64,000 nt of DNA from Ceriagrion tenellum (lineage: Eukaryota; Arthropoda; Insecta; Odonata; Coenagrionidae), in contig OY720642.1 in NCBI GenBank assembly GCA_963169105.1, forward strand, positions 78,656,716 to 78,720,715. Direction: 5' to 3'. The notes beneath the pieces were generated by a model. It searched no databases and was not told the origin of the DNA. It saw only the letters and a program-made list of their open reading frames with translations. This document shows, piece by piece, positions 11,984-24,524 of the stretch. Positions within the stretch are counted from its first letter, which is position 1. Every line of letters starts with the position of its first letter. Both the position numbers and the translations under genes were made by a program.

Positions 11984-12393
11984 AGGGGCTATTCAACAAC
12001 CACGTGGTCGTTTTTTTTTGGGGGGGGGGGGGAGGGATTAGAGTCTTGACCACGGTTGGTCACGAGGTGGGAGGGGGTGGGTCTGGCGTACCACGTGGCC
12101 GATTTGGATGAACAAAAACCCGATGACGAATGCTGATTTTAACTATGTGGTCTTGCCGTTATTTTAAGTAATACACAATCCTTGAACATTTCAGCTTCAT
12201 TTTCTTTGTTCTTCTTCATTTTTGAGCAGAGGTAGAAGTGAAAATATTCAAAAATAGAGGAGAATTTCTGTATATGACCACGTGATCCCCTGGGGGGGGG
12301 GGTGAAGACCATGGCCACGTCTGGTCACAAGCGGGGAGGGGGAGATCGAAAAAAGGCCTAAAGTTGTGGCCACGTGGTTGTTGAATGGCCCCT
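11984..12393. mobile_element. MITE with 24-bp terminal inverted repeats containing CACGTG
   Basis: The left end AGGGGCTATTCAACAACCACGTGG (first base at 11984) is repeated inverted at 12370-12393 with one mismatch in 24. Inside are two partly similar G-rich segments: 'ggtcacgaggtgggaggggg' near 12058 and 'ggtcacaagcggggaggggg' near 12324. Each lies close to a poly-G run (about 12020 and 12293). CACGTG occurs at 12001, 12092, 12279 and 12371. There is no coding capacity in about 410 bp, so the element is non-autonomous. The flanks do not give an unambiguous target duplication, so the superfamily is left open. Confidence 0.8.
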
Positions 12394-15300
12394 TAGTCTA
12401 TATTACGACGCTTTTCATGAAGGAATTATTTGGAACTAATTTGGACACATTTATTGGAGCTAGATTCATCGAGGAAACGTAAGTGTAAGAGTATAGACAC
12501 CGAGGGAGGCGAGCAGTTATTCCGAATAGGGAGTTAGGCAATGAGCCTACGTTTGCGTCCTTGAATGGAGTAATCTCATTTTGAATAAAAATAGCTCTAA
12601 AGCCCACCACAGAATTTTGCCCCTCACGTGTTACGACAGTATCTTTTTCTGAAATATTATTCCGTCTCTCTCCTTCAGACTCGTTACTTAGCTGATTAAA
12701 TGGAATGCGCCGAGAGCTTGGTTAATTTCAGACGAAATGTTTCCCTGCCGATACAAATCTACGAAATAATACCAAGGTTCATCAAGAAAATTCAGTGAAA
12801 GGGTTTTTTTCCCTTTTTCAGCCATTCAGTTAAAATGCAGGAGTAATTTTCCATGACTTTGGGATCCTTAGTGCGCGTTCAAGTTTTTTTTTTCCTTTTA
12901 ACTACACTTGGATAACTTAGATTTTGTCCATTCTATGCACTGGACACATCCCTTTCATATTACCTGCCGCTTAATGTATTACGTATATTTTGACTTTCCT
13001 CATCTTTCATCCTACCTCAACTATGAAAACCTTATTTACGCCAATTTTCATATATTTCCTGTGGTGCATTTTCAGTTTAAGCCATCCGTAAATATTTTCT
13101 GCCTCACCCTTATTATTAACTTGCAGGAATCAAATATTCCTCATTCTTCCACGTACACATTCAGCATTGACTGGATCCGAATGCAGTGGATAAATTTCTC
13201 AGTAAATATTATGGTGCCAATTAGTTGTTAACCTGAATTGCTATCTTTTTGTCAGTTCGTAAGGCTTAAAAGTTTTTGGTTTCATATATGCCTATTTAAT
13301 TGACGGTTTCTGTGCCAGATGTCATCACAGTAGGAAATTATGGAAAGGGGATTCAAATCGAGGACTGAGAGTGCAATGAGGGCATCGTTGAATACTGGTC
13401 GCGGAAGAGTATATGTGAGATGGATCGGTAGATTACTCATCGATAAAATGTTTTCCATTAGAGTTCACTTTCATTGAAGTTCTTTATCTATGTGTTCTGT
13501 TAAAAGGTAAAAAGAACTGAATGATTAAATAATTTTTAATAGTCTCTAGTTTAAGACCGTCGTATTATTAGTTCCATGAAATTTAGTATCAATGTCGATT
13601 GACTTTATTTTACTCGCAGTAAAAGCCTTAGTTAATGAATTCTTATCGAATTAGGGTGATTAATTCGAAGTGAAACGACACCCTTTATGATGATGAAATT
13701 TTATGTATGAATTTGGATATAGTAGTTTGGTAACATATATCACAGAGAATATCTCAACAAAGTTTTTTCTAGATGGGATTCAGTTTGCGTTGCTGTGACG
13801 ACACAACGGCACCAAGTGTTTAGTACTTACCTGAAATATAAATTTAGAAAATTCTGTATACCTAATTACATATTTGGACACCTTTTATTTAGAAGTGGAG
13901 ATATCCAATGAAATTTGGTTCGTCGAAGCGATTGAACGTGCTATAGCATTCTAATTTGTTACGCCCTGCCAAACCCTCTGCCAAACACCCATGAGGTTGC
14001 TTGCAGGGAAATTCGTAAATGTTGGATACGGAATTTTGGTGTTTCTTTGCTATAATGACTCTTTGTAATGCCGTAATTTTAAAACGACTATATCAGGGTA
14101 AATAACAACGGTATTTCCTGAAATATTTAGTAAACTTTCTTTTTCATTCGATCGTTTTTGTACTGCTGATCGAATGTTGCGTATTCTTTGTTATTTGACC
14201 TATCTTCAAGGAGAGAGTACGCTAGTGACTTGAAAATTCTATTACTTTCTCACAATGCCCTTAAAAATAATTTATTTATTATTTTTTCAGTTTTTAAAGC
14301 ATGTAATCTCGAGGTCAGTCACACCTTTAGTGATAAAAGGGGATATTAATCACGGCCTCCTAGGGACTGGAGAGAGAATGGGAGAAAAGCAGAGAATGAG
14401 AAAGGGAACGAGGCCTTTGAAAAAGAGGTGGGCGTAGGGGAAAAGCGAGAGAGAGATCACGGGGAGTGGAGTACGGTTGTGTGAGAAGATGGGTTGAGTG
14501 GTGAGTGTGATAAGGGGGATAAGGGTTCATGGGAAAAGGAGCATCAGAGAGAAGGGCACGCCCCTCGGGCGAATACGGATGAGGATCAGATGCGGTCAGT
14601 ACTTGCCCGTAGGGACGAACTCAAAAGAGAGTGATAGGCTGGCCCAAAAGAGAAAGGGAATCACGCGCTTCGATGCGGAGTTGGAGTATGGCATATGCCG
14701 GGTGGTTTTGCTTACTTTAAAGCCAGGAAAAGTCTTTAAAATCCTCACTACCTTGAAAATTGCAGGAGTTGTCCATTATTTTGGCATATTGTAGGAATTT
14801 ACCTGCGATTTCCCTCAATTTTACGCGAAACTACAAAATTTGTCCTGTATACTTTTTCTAATTACGCTGTCGATTTGAAATTATTTTTATGAGCATCACG
14901 TCGTCTCACGTCAATTTTACAAATTATATTTTTGGTATATGTTCAATCGCTGAACGTAATTATATGTAACATGACCAGTTTTCATTTTTCCTTTTCCTTT
15001 TGCTGAAATCAAAACATACTGCCGATTGTTATGTAGAATTTCTTTTTTAGTTTTTTCTTGAAGAGGTAGTCATTGTCTCAACAAATCGCATTTATGCCAA
15101 GTTAATAATATTGTTAAAACGGACTGAATTATTTGATGTTAGTTTTTACCGAGGCAATTCTTTTTGCGTGATATCTTCAGTTAAGTTTTATTGATTAAAG
15201 ACATTCTCCGAAAGTTTATGCTGCGTAGCTAAATAAATTCTGGGAATCGTTCGCATATAGCAGCAGACTCCATGATGCAGGGTCATGCCCTTCAAATTCT

Positions 15301-16147
15301 TGAGTTTTTTTCTTTTGAAAATAATAATCTCGCAGTCTTCCTGAATTATCGTTCAGTAGTCAGCGTTATCCGGCCATACCCTACAGGTATTAAGCCTAAG
15401 CATACTTGGACATGTAAAAATGATTCATTCAATATTCAACTACATATTACTAACCTCGACTTCTATTTCTAATGCAATATTTTTTATCACATTTCTCGAG
15501 AAAGTTTATCGCTCGTGGTAGAAGCGATTGATTCACCTCCGTGTGAGAATTAGTTTTAATTGAGTTTAGAAAGACGAAATGTTAAATTAAAAAAAATTAT
15601 TAGAGATGGAAAAGAAGGAAACTTATCTCACCATAAATAACAGGTTGACAAAAAAAACCGTTGATGGTTGTTAATAGGAAAAAAAGCATATTAAGGGGAA
15701 GTCTTTACCTCATTGTTGGAGAGTGGTACTATTTAGTAAGACCGACTGTGCCTGTTTTCATCATGCATGCATCCATTGTTTATTTAAAAGATAAGTACTC
15801 TGGCATGAAGTTATGACGAACTCTTTTGCAGGTCTTAAAAAGTAATTCCAATTTGGATTCGTTCTTTTAAGATACTGTTCCAATTTTTTATTGTTTTTTC
15901 AGGCATGCAGTGTACCAAACTGAGATATGGACGTAATTTGAACCAGGCATTGTGTTTGATATGATTTAATGCTGTGATTTAACTTTTATAATGGTACTAT
16001 GAAAACTTAGAGTTTATTAGGCAGTTCAATTATTTTGAAGAGACCAGCTTAATCCAGAAAGCAATTAATATGCTGTCAAGCTCAAGTGGTGGAGAGACAA
16101 CACAGAATGGATGATAGTGTGGAATTGTCGGGTTAACGGAGATCTGC
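12394..16147. other. No recognisable feature
   Basis: This is AT-rich sequence with a purine-rich, GC-richer patch at about 14340-14700 that holds open frames of 60 and 98 codons (Arg/Lys/Gly-rich, no domain). Another 107-codon plus frame (12908-13231) is aromatic-rich and looks like translated AT-rich DNA. No RNA gene or repeat pair was found. Confidence 0.55.
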
Positions 16148-16154
16148 AGCACCC

Positions 16155-16493
16155 TTAGGGTGTCCCATTTTGCATAGATGTCTGAAAGTCATGGGTCTCA
16201 GGTTCTCTGATGGTGACATTTGATGAGAAAATAAAGTGTACAAAAAATGTCTGAAATCCGATAATATTTAGGGGTCGCCCCCGCAGCTTTTCGTTTGACA
16301 GACAGAGGGCTTCTTCATAGGAGAACGGATGAGTTTATCTCTGCAGGAAACAACGATAAAGAGGGTGCTTAGGGTGTCCCATTTTATATCGTTGTCTGAA
16401 AGTCATGGGTCTTAGTGTCACAGATGGTGACATTTGATGAGAAAATGAGGTGTGCAAAAAATTTCTGAAATCGGATTATATTTAGGGGTCGCG
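16155..16493. repeat. Two direct copies of a 124-bp unit (16155-16278 and 16369-16493)
   Basis: Both copies start with 'ttagggtgtcccatttt', continue with 'gtctgaaagtcatgggtct' and 'tggtgacatttgatgagaaa', and end with 'tatttaggggtcgc'. They are separated by about 90 bp. The second copy lies inside the left arm of the foldback element that ends at 17316. The first lies outside it, so the left side carries an extra copy that the right side lacks. Confidence 0.9.
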
Positions 16494-17316
16494 CACCCTG
16501 CTTTTCTTTTACCATGGGGGCTCCCATAAGCGCGCGCCGCCCATTTGAAAAGTCCGCGCTCCCGAGCCTCCGCACCATTCCCCCACCATTACTTCCCCCA
16601 CCTATCGAAGGTCTGATGAGTAGGCTTATATTGGTAACCACTTTGGGAGAGGGGTCGTTAACGACCTCGCCGAGCGTGGCCGGCGTTGCTCTCATCAAGG
16701 AGTATTCTCAGGCTGGATAGACCAAGGATGAGTAGCAAATGCTGCATCTATTCTAAATAGTCACTAGGAACCGAAAAGCTATTACAAAGATGACCAAAAA
16801 GGCACTCACAGTCTTCAATGTAAATATTTTGTGAGAAAAATGCGATCAAAATTCTCAAAAAGGGTGATAATGGAATTTAGTTCGTCTCGACCATGGAGCT
16901 TCTTATTTCCATTATATTAGTAAATGTTCTAAATACAAGGCTTTGTTCTTTACATACCAGTCTCACTCCCCTTCCAAAGTGGTGATCAATGTAAGCCTAC
17001 ATATCAGAACCTTCGATAGGTGGGGGAAGAAAAGTTGTGGGCGGCGCGGAGGACCGGGAGCGTGGGCTTTTCAAACCCGCGTTGCGCGCTTATGGGAGCC
17101 CCCATGGTAAAAGAAAAGCAGGGTGCGCGACCCCAAAATATAATCCGATTTCAGAAATTTTTTGCGCACCTCATTTTCTCATCAAATGTCACCATCTGAG
17201 ACAGTAAGACCCATGACTTTCGGACAACGATGTAAAATGGGGCACCCTAGGCACCCTCTTTATCGTTGTTTCCTGCGGAGATAAACTCATCCGTTCTCCT
17301 ATGTAGAAGCCCTCTG
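16303..17316. mobile_element. Foldback element with arms of about 350 bp
   Basis: The left arm (16303-16654) starts with CAGAGGGCTTC and is repeated inverted at 16969-17316, ending GAAGCCCTCTG. Matching blocks run in order through both arms: 'aggagaacggatgagtttat', 'gaaacaacgataaagaggg', 'gtcatgggtct', 'catttgatgagaaaatga', 'accatgggggctcccataag', 'cctatcgaaggt' and 'gtaggctta'. The arms are clearly similar but diverged, with small indels. A 314-bp central segment (16655-16968) is unique. There is no transposase, so this is a non-autonomous foldback or long-TIR element. Open frames at 16384-16698 (minus) and 16514-16720 (plus) are shadows of the arm. No target duplication is evident. Confidence 0.85.
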
Positions 17317-18374
17317 CATCGCGTAATTCAATTTCTCTGAAGTTCTACTAAGCTTATCTCAGCCTTCATGGCCGGATTAAGATCCGTAAGGGATGGTAGT
17401 CGAACTCTGTTCCTGAACTCCTTAAACTTGGCAGTTTCAAATGGCTAAGGGTACGGTTACTCTCAAGATGTTCTCTCTATTACTTATGCTGTCTTTAAGT
17501 CAGTCGGCCCTAGGAAAAAGTTTTATTCCTTTGTCCTTCACATTTGAAATTATTCGCTGATTTTTTCCTCTCACCTTTTACCTTATTAAACTCCGCAAGC
17601 ATTTCATGAATAATTCATGTTCACTCTCGGGCCAAGTGTTTATGTGAATGAAAATTGTTGGTCTCTACTTGTTGTTTCCTATATATGTATGCCTGAAACG
17701 GAATTCCTTTTTATCTTATTTATCTAATGATATCTTACTTGAAGACGAGGTAAAGCTCTTATATGATGATAATGCGGTAATAGATATGATTCAGTCAAAT
17801 GTCGATATTATAGTTGACGATCGATAGCATGAAATATGAGATGCTTCCTTACCGTTTATAGCTTTCGGTTAAATTTATGTTGTAATGAGTTTGTTTTCAT
17901 TCATATTTGAATTTGATCTTTAACACCTTTTATGCGTGAAAATCTAAGTCTACTAATTTTAGAGTTTGCAAAATACTGCCCCGTTAGATGGTTTATTTCT
18001 TATGTTAATCAGGAAATAACGCCTACGACTTGGGAATTCATGACTAATAACAAAAATTAGCAATGCAAGGGCCAAAAACATAATAATTCTAAAACAACAG
18101 ATTAAATAGTGATCGATCAATTTTAACTTTCTCAAACAGCGTCTAATTTGTAAAAGTTTCATCGTCATTAACTTCTAAATTTTTAAGTACTATGTGTTAA
18201 ACTGAATCCTGCAACTTTTTTATCACTAACCACGCAGTAATAAGTTGGTACCTTTTGTTGGTAAGGGGACATAATTATAGACACTCAATAAATGATTTAC
18301 TATTATTTATATAATAAACTCTCAGGATTCACTTGGTGGAACAACATTGCGATTATTTGTTCATAAAGTCAATT
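17317..18374. other. No recognisable feature
   Basis: This is AT-rich sequence with one 69-codon minus frame at 17959-18168 that has a hydrophobic middle but no recognisable family. Confidence 0.6.
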
Positions 18375-18506
18375 TGTAATATTCCGCAATGGTTTTTATT
18401 ATTTCGACCTAGGTTTTGACTCAAGTCATTGATTCAGACCTTTATAATGACTTAACTTAAGTCGAAACCTAGGTTGGAATAATAAAAACTATTGTGGAAT
18501 ATTACA
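18375..18506. mobile_element. Palindromic MITE, 132 bp
   Basis: The left arm (18375-18430) begins TGTAATATTCCGCAATGG and includes 'tcgacctaggttttgac'. The right arm (18446-18506) mirrors it and ends GGAATATTACA. The arms are about 56-61 bases with a 15-base spacer and differ at a handful of positions. The single strand would fold into one long hairpin. There is no coding capacity. It lies about 50 bp upstream of a hammerhead-like motif. Confidence 0.85.
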
Positions 18507-18556
18507 GTGTATTTATTTACAAATAATTAGTATGATTTATTAGCGTCATCTTTATT

Positions 18557-18640
18557 CTGACGACGATGGAAGTGTTATCCATCGAAACATTGACAGTTGT
18601 CAAAAATTTAACCCGGTGTAAATCCCGAGAGAATTTCACA
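18557..18640 (+). mobile_element. Penelope-like terminal fragment with hammerhead-like fold
   Basis: CTGACGA (18557-18563) is followed by a perfect six-base stem GATGGA/TCCATC with a seven-base loop. Then comes GAAAC (18584-18588) and a short hairpin ACA...TGT ending before a C. This is the box order of a type I hammerhead ribozyme: CUGANGA, stem II, GAAA, short stem III, cleavage base. One extra C sits between CTGACGA and stem II, and stem I pairs only weakly (TTATT with AAAAA). The copy is therefore probably inactive or only hammerhead-like. CCCGGTGTAAATCCCGAGAG follows, linking it to the 7.0-kb insertion. Hammerheads in Penelope-like elements are established; membership of this copy is inferred. 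Confidence 0.5.
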
Positions 18641-21600
18641 CTTAAAGCCACTTATTCAAACGTGAGTTGCTGGTCCGTTGCGTATTCTTACGCTGAGGGC
18701 CCACTTCTAACATTTCTAAACCAAGTTGTCAGGCGCAATATGGACAACTAAGAGGTATGACCGATGGAGAATGGAAATAGAAGGATACCCCTAGTTTTCA
18801 GTCATTTGATGCGCCGAGAAAACCGTTTCGTGTTCACAAGCTCGGTTTAGGCCGCACTCGACGCGAGGGATCGCTCGGGAAGTCATCTCGCCCTGGAAAA
18901 TTGCGGGAAATCCAAAAAGCGGTGGTTGAGAGACGGATGTATAGGTGGAATATGGAGCGAAATGGAATTGCTTGGAAAGTGTGGGGGTATTTTCTTAAAG
19001 AGTGGAATTCAGCCTGAGATCAACCAACCAGAAATAATGGAGGAGGCTCCCACTTTGCGAGAGCGGAGGACAAGAAGCGAAAATTAGTCCGGGAGATGTA
19101 GAATGCCTCCCGGTTCTATTTTCTGAGGAGAGCACGAGGGTTTTCACAATTTGCGAGAACTGAGGGGCTTTCAAATGAGTCCTCGCCGGTGGAATACAAA
19201 GTGGAGAAAATGCGGTGGAAGTTACTGCCGAGCATTGTCGTTTATCGGGGCTCAATTTTCAGAGCCGTTAACCTGGGATACCATGACTTTAAGCGTTGAA
19301 TAAAAGGAAGTTTTAATCTCTAAAAATTACCGTAAATAATTTGATATGAATTTCGGCTTTACTTGATCCTTTATGACGGGCGCATCTGATTCCTTCGTGT
19401 ATATATCATTAGCCATGAGTGACAAGATCCCACAACATGTAAATTAAAATGTATGTCATGAGGTAGCGGTTTGATTTCGAGTGTTGTGAATTTTTAAGCA
19501 TTATACTGTAGTACATTGAAATAATGTAGAATTGATAAGGTACTGAGAATTTTAGAATTTTATGTTGGCATTCATCATAGTACATAACTTTAGCTAGTCT
19601 TTAGATTTTTAATGAACATGATTGTGATCACACGATGAGGAAATTTCTTTTTTACTATAATCTTCGGACTCAAGTGGTCTCGCCTCTCTGTTTGGAATAT
19701 AATTAGACCAGAAGGTGAATGACTCGGGTAGCTTTTGGAAACTTGGAGAACGAGATTGTGTTGTCACGTTGGGTCGTCAAGGAAACCACTGACGTTGCGA
19801 GTGCTGTCCAATCTTCCTTTGAGCGATATCTTCCTGTTGAAGTTCTTAGATTAGTTATTTAAATATCATATCCATTGTCTAAATATTTTTTATGCTAAAG
19901 AAAATTTCTGATACATAAAGGCCATTTAAAAAAATCTGAATAATGTCTGATTTACCTAAATATGGTAGTTGTATGAGTTAAGCCAAATGTGTTAATTTTA
20001 TTACATCAATCCATTCAAAGACTTCTCGGAGGCCCATCACGTTTTCCACTTGAAACCATGGATGTAAATTAAATATATCTAATATATATTTTAATGGACA
20101 TTGTTGCAACTCTTTTGCTAAGGATTTTCATCATAGACTTTTGTCTATTTCTTTGGTTGTCCTTTTGTGATTACGCTGAATGTACATTTAATTTAACTGT
20201 TCATATTTGAATTATTCCATAATAATAGCTGATAATTTAAAAAAAAATCATCCGAAGGTTCCACGGTGTTTTGCTAGATGAGTGGCAGCGTTTTGACGTT
20301 CATCTGCGTGATATTCACTGCTGACGACAGTTTCACCAGCCTTCCTGCCGGCCTTTTTCGGCCTGGTGTTTACTGGTGTCCCAGACATGAAGACTCCCGC
20401 AAGATGGTTGGTGAAATTGACATCATGAATCCATAAAATGTCTGATGTGTGTCGTTACACAAGATATTAATTAATGGTTTTCTTCCAGTTTCACTTTTGT
20501 CGGCGACTTTGATGAGGAAGGCCGCCGTACGATCCTCCAAAGAGAGACTAATTAAGTTTTCTTGGTCTTCAAACATTACTACAAGGTCAGTCTCACTCTA
20601 GTTCTCAGTGTGGTACACTATCAAGATGTGGAGCGGAGAAGGTTCTAAAAGTAGATAATAGTAAACCTTGAGTTTTGCGGTTACCATACGCTTTAATGGC
20701 CTTCTTACGATTCTCCATGAATTTACCAATGCTTGTCGTATGTAAATCTACCGGCGCTTCCTTAGGGAAAGCGAGTTATGAGGAATGCATCCCGAATGAG
20801 AGCCAACTGCTCGTCATTCAACCCCGACTTTCTAACTTTCGCCAATCTCGTCAACAGAGCGGAATGGTCCGCGAGGGTAGTTCCTATACTCTCCGGCCAG
20901 TGCGTCTTGACTCCTCTTCGACATGTTGGATGGAAGGGAGAGAACAAATACTCTCTCAGCACGATGGCTCATTCCTGTATTTGCCGCTCATTTGGTCGTA
21001 AGCTATTTCCCTTCCAGTATCTGTGTATCTACTCCACTATTACGTAGCCCCTTAACCATCGTTTGCGCTTTTTCCTTTTTCGGTCCTTTCACGTAAATAT
21101 AGGTTGCCGAGGACAAATCTTTGCATGTTCTACCTTACTCCCATGTTACAACGTAGTTTAATTTGCAGCAAGAATCATCATTCCAGCCCGAGTTTGACAA
21201 TAAGGTTCCTCACCTATCGGGACACAAAGCATAAAAAAAATGCCGAGCCGACAACACACTAATCAGTATCGCGATTCTTTTGTCCCTGGGCCAAAGAATC
21301 AAATAGTGTTCTGAAGGAATGTAATTCCTTAAAAACCTAATGGATAATTAACCAAGGTGCTTGCGGTAACAGCAGATAACGTAGTTATAGTACCTGGGCT
21401 AATGATGAATTTTGTGTGAGTAATAGATATGAACAACTTCTGGGTATGCATGGGCCTTTTCATTGCGTCATTTGCTTAAGGAAACGTGAGTTGATTTAGT
21501 TGATAATGCCTTTAATTAATAAATCTCATAAACAGTTGTGTGGTAACCTGGTTATTTGAGATGTAAAACTCTTACAACGTTAATTTTACACCACCAAGTT

Positions 21601-21660
21601 CCTTTATTTTTAGACAATTTTCTTCTTAAGGTCTTTTTGTACTTTCTACCTATCTAATCG
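18641..21660. other. No recognisable feature; unrecognised open frames
   Basis: A GC-richer patch lies at 18840-19260. Minus-strand open frames at 20370-20576 (68 codons) and 20762-20962 (66 codons) contain plausible soluble-protein segments, for example LLTRLAKVRKSGLNDEQ in the second. Neither matches a family I know, and they lie in different contexts with stops between them. They could be fragments of a decayed gene or chance. Confidence 0.45.
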
Positions 21661-21865
21661 GCCCCAATGGCGGCGGGGTAAACTCCTCGCCTGCTAACCC
21701 GAGGGTCGCGGGTTCGAGTCCCGCCTGGGTAGAATATTTCTGCGCAGGACATGGGTGTTTGTGTCTCGTCCGTTGTTACTGTTATCCCCCCGACGTAAAT
21801 TGGCACATTGTGCTGTATACGGATAGTGAAAATAAAATTAATAAATATAAATAAATAATAAATAA
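21661..21865 (+). mobile_element. tRNA-derived SINE, apparently full length
   Basis: The head has an A-box-like region (TGGCGGCGGGGTAAACTCC), an anticodon-arm remnant containing CTGCTAA, which is the loop seen in tRNA-Ser(GCU), and a strong B box GGTTCGAGTCCCGCC at 21711-21725. About 100 bp of non-tRNA body follows. The 3' end is an A/T-rich tail made of AATAAA and AAATA units (21829-21865). This head-body-tail layout is typical of a SINE. The cloverleaf is imperfect, so it is not a functional tRNA gene. It shares GGGTAAACT with the fragment at 3.2 kb. Confidence 0.8.
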
Positions 21866-24517
21866 CTGGGGTAGTTACCCGGTTGGAGTGACAAAAATAT
21901 TATTTTCTGTGAACCAAAAAGCATTTTCTTTCTCTTAAATTGTAGCATCCGTAAGTCATTACGCCTTCTAACCTGCTCCACCTTGCCTACTATACCAGAC
22001 TACAAGATACCTTTCAATTTTTCTAGTATTTCTCCATATGTAGCACCCCCTCATTTTTCTTAATTTCCAATATGTGTTCTTTTTCCATACTTATTTACTT
22101 TTATGAGTTAAACGGTAGAAATCTACTCTCATACTACCTCTTAACGGCCATGTTTTCTATTTCACAGAATCCATGCAGCTTATTAGTCTCTCCAGTAGTT
22201 TTCTCCTATCTTCATGACTCGGGCTCGCAGTCAATATTTTTTCCTTTTGTTGTCCATTTCCTCTGTAGCTCTTCCACCATATAATATGGTGGAATAGCAT
22301 GAGTGGCCAACCTACATCTACATGTTTGCAAATCAACTAAATAAGCCGTCCGTAACCCCCCCCCCCTAATTTACTAACTATTCCCGAGCCCCTGTTTCCA
22401 CTTCTTTCTCATAATTCTGAAATGAAAACTGCTACTTTGAATTATTCAACACTATTATCCAACGCGTAACCGCACTCCACTAATTCTCAGAAGTAATATA
22501 TAGTTGCGACAAATGCAACAAACTTGCAGCTCGGAACTCAGCGACGCCTTGTGGTGGAGAGCAAGTAAAAGCTCACCGCTAATATTACGGAACAAACTAC
22601 CACTAAAGAGTCCATTCACATTCACGGTGGCTTTAAAGCTATGTTTTTATGGCAAGCGCGAAGCCTTAAGAGTCATTGATACTTTAGAGTCTTGCCTAGG
22701 TAGGCTCTAAAGACCACGGGCGACATTTATATCAACATTAGCTCGACTCTAGATCTCCTCATATTCCCTTCCCGATTTTAAAACCATTCTGTCGAAGTTC
22801 AAGAAATCGTCCATTTGATCTTTTAGTTACATTAATACGCAGTTATCCTTCCCATTCATCCTGTCCAAAACTATTAATATGGTTTCTCTCAGTTCGATTT
22901 TTTTTGTTGGTGTGGAGTGTTCCGGTATGTCTATTAGTATTTGGTCGCGGGTATTGGCCTATGAGGTTGTCCGTCCATAGGGGATCATCCGCGAGTGAAA
23001 TAGAAAGTTGACCAATGGTGATATTGGTGTTGGGTTTTGGGTTATTCTCTGGGACTCTGACAACAATATGACAAGCTTCCTGATAGAGCGCCGTAGCTTT
23101 AAGCAGGGTAAGCTTCGCCTGCCACGGGTAAAGGCTAGTAACATTAACTATTACTCTTAAAATAAACGGGAAAACTTACAAGATAAGGAAATAACAAGTC
23201 ATTAGTTTTTTGAGAATTTAAAATTTAGTGAATCGACTAAAAATATTTCACTGTTATAGCACTCTCTCTCTCTTGTATTTTAAATCTTCAAGGATTTATT
23301 TACTCGTCTTCCCGGTTCTGTTCCCTTTATAGCCTGTAATAAAACTATCCACGAGACGGTAGCATTAAGTATAGCGAAGAATCCCTGGAGTGTGCCATCC
23401 TTTTAACTCTTGTTGTAATTGACTAAGGTTAATGGTAGGAGACAATAGTCTCACCGTCCTTAATATTCCAAAGATTTTAATTTCATTCATCGCCTTGAAG
23501 ACCTAAGGGAAAGGGCAGCAAACGAAATTGACTGCTCGCGTAATTGGTAAGGTCTACGGTGCTTAGTTTAGTACTTCTCATGTCGTTCCTCCGTGGGTAA
23601 TCTCTCCAAATTTACTTCCTGTTCCAGTGCGAATGTATCTGGAACTAAATTGCGCGTAATTGTAATATGTTCTATTATTAGAACCTTAGGGCTCCCTACT
23701 CCTGGATCCTCCACTCCGGATGGAACTCATGTCGGTGCGTACTATATCGGAAATTTTTGGAGTGTCCTCACGTTCGCCTGAGTCCCTCCGCCCTCTTCTC
23801 TTCCTATCCAATTCCTTCTTTCCTCAGAAGCCGGAATTCTCTTTCTCCTCTTTCGCAGCCATACTATCAGTCCCAATGTATTTTCTTATTCCGCTTCATG
23901 AATTTCTTATTCCCCGCCAGGGAATGAAGGAGGTTCGAAAACTAGTTCAGTATTCTAAGGTTGGATACAAGGATGTGCTATTGATGTATTACGAACAGTA
24001 TGTGTATTTAGATCCAACTTTGTTTGGATCATTAACATTGTTATTAACGTTCTGCTTACGCTTTCCCGTCATCTAAAGTGAAATCCAATTATATCGCCTA
24101 TGTTACCAACCATGTTTTTTCGTGTCATTTGTGCTCCGTAGCTGACCTCTTTCTCACAAGCCTTCCCATTCTGTGCATTATGCTTCTCAAAGAACGCCTA
24201 CAAGTTTTGGGAATTTTACATTTTGGCTGATAGGCTGTAAAATTTACTCGAATATGACGCATATGCAGAGACGAGAAGATAATAGATTGATTTTTGATGG
24301 TAGTTTTCGGCAGTGTTTTTTTTATTTATTTAAAATCTTCACTACCCAGAATACAGCACATTTGGCCAATTTATATCGGGTGAATAACTACAAAAACATG
24401 CAAACACGAACATCCATGCCCTAAGTGGTGATAATTCAACTCAGGCTCAGACTCGGGATCCGAATCCGCGACCATCGGCTCAGTATGCGAGGACCCCGTC
24501 GCCACCGAGGCTGATAT
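21866..24517. other. No recognisable feature
   Basis: This AT-rich to mixed sequence contains a poly-C run near 22358-22367 and a short CT microsatellite near 23262-23274. The 118-codon plus frame at 23720-24076 has no domain. No repeats pair with other parts of the window by eye. Confidence 0.55.
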
Positions 24518-24521
24518 AAAA
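24518..24521 (-). terminator. RNA polymerase III terminator of tRNA-Leu
   Basis: On the minus strand, four T residues lie three bases after the last base of the tRNA acceptor stem. A TTTT run close to the 3' end is the normal Pol III stop signal and supports a transcribed gene. Confidence 0.75.
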
Positions 24522-24524
24522 TTT

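Noticed and set aside
20370..20962. Minus-strand frames that could be parts of one soluble protein
   Set aside because: No family was recognised, there are stops between them, and I could not find consistent splice sites.
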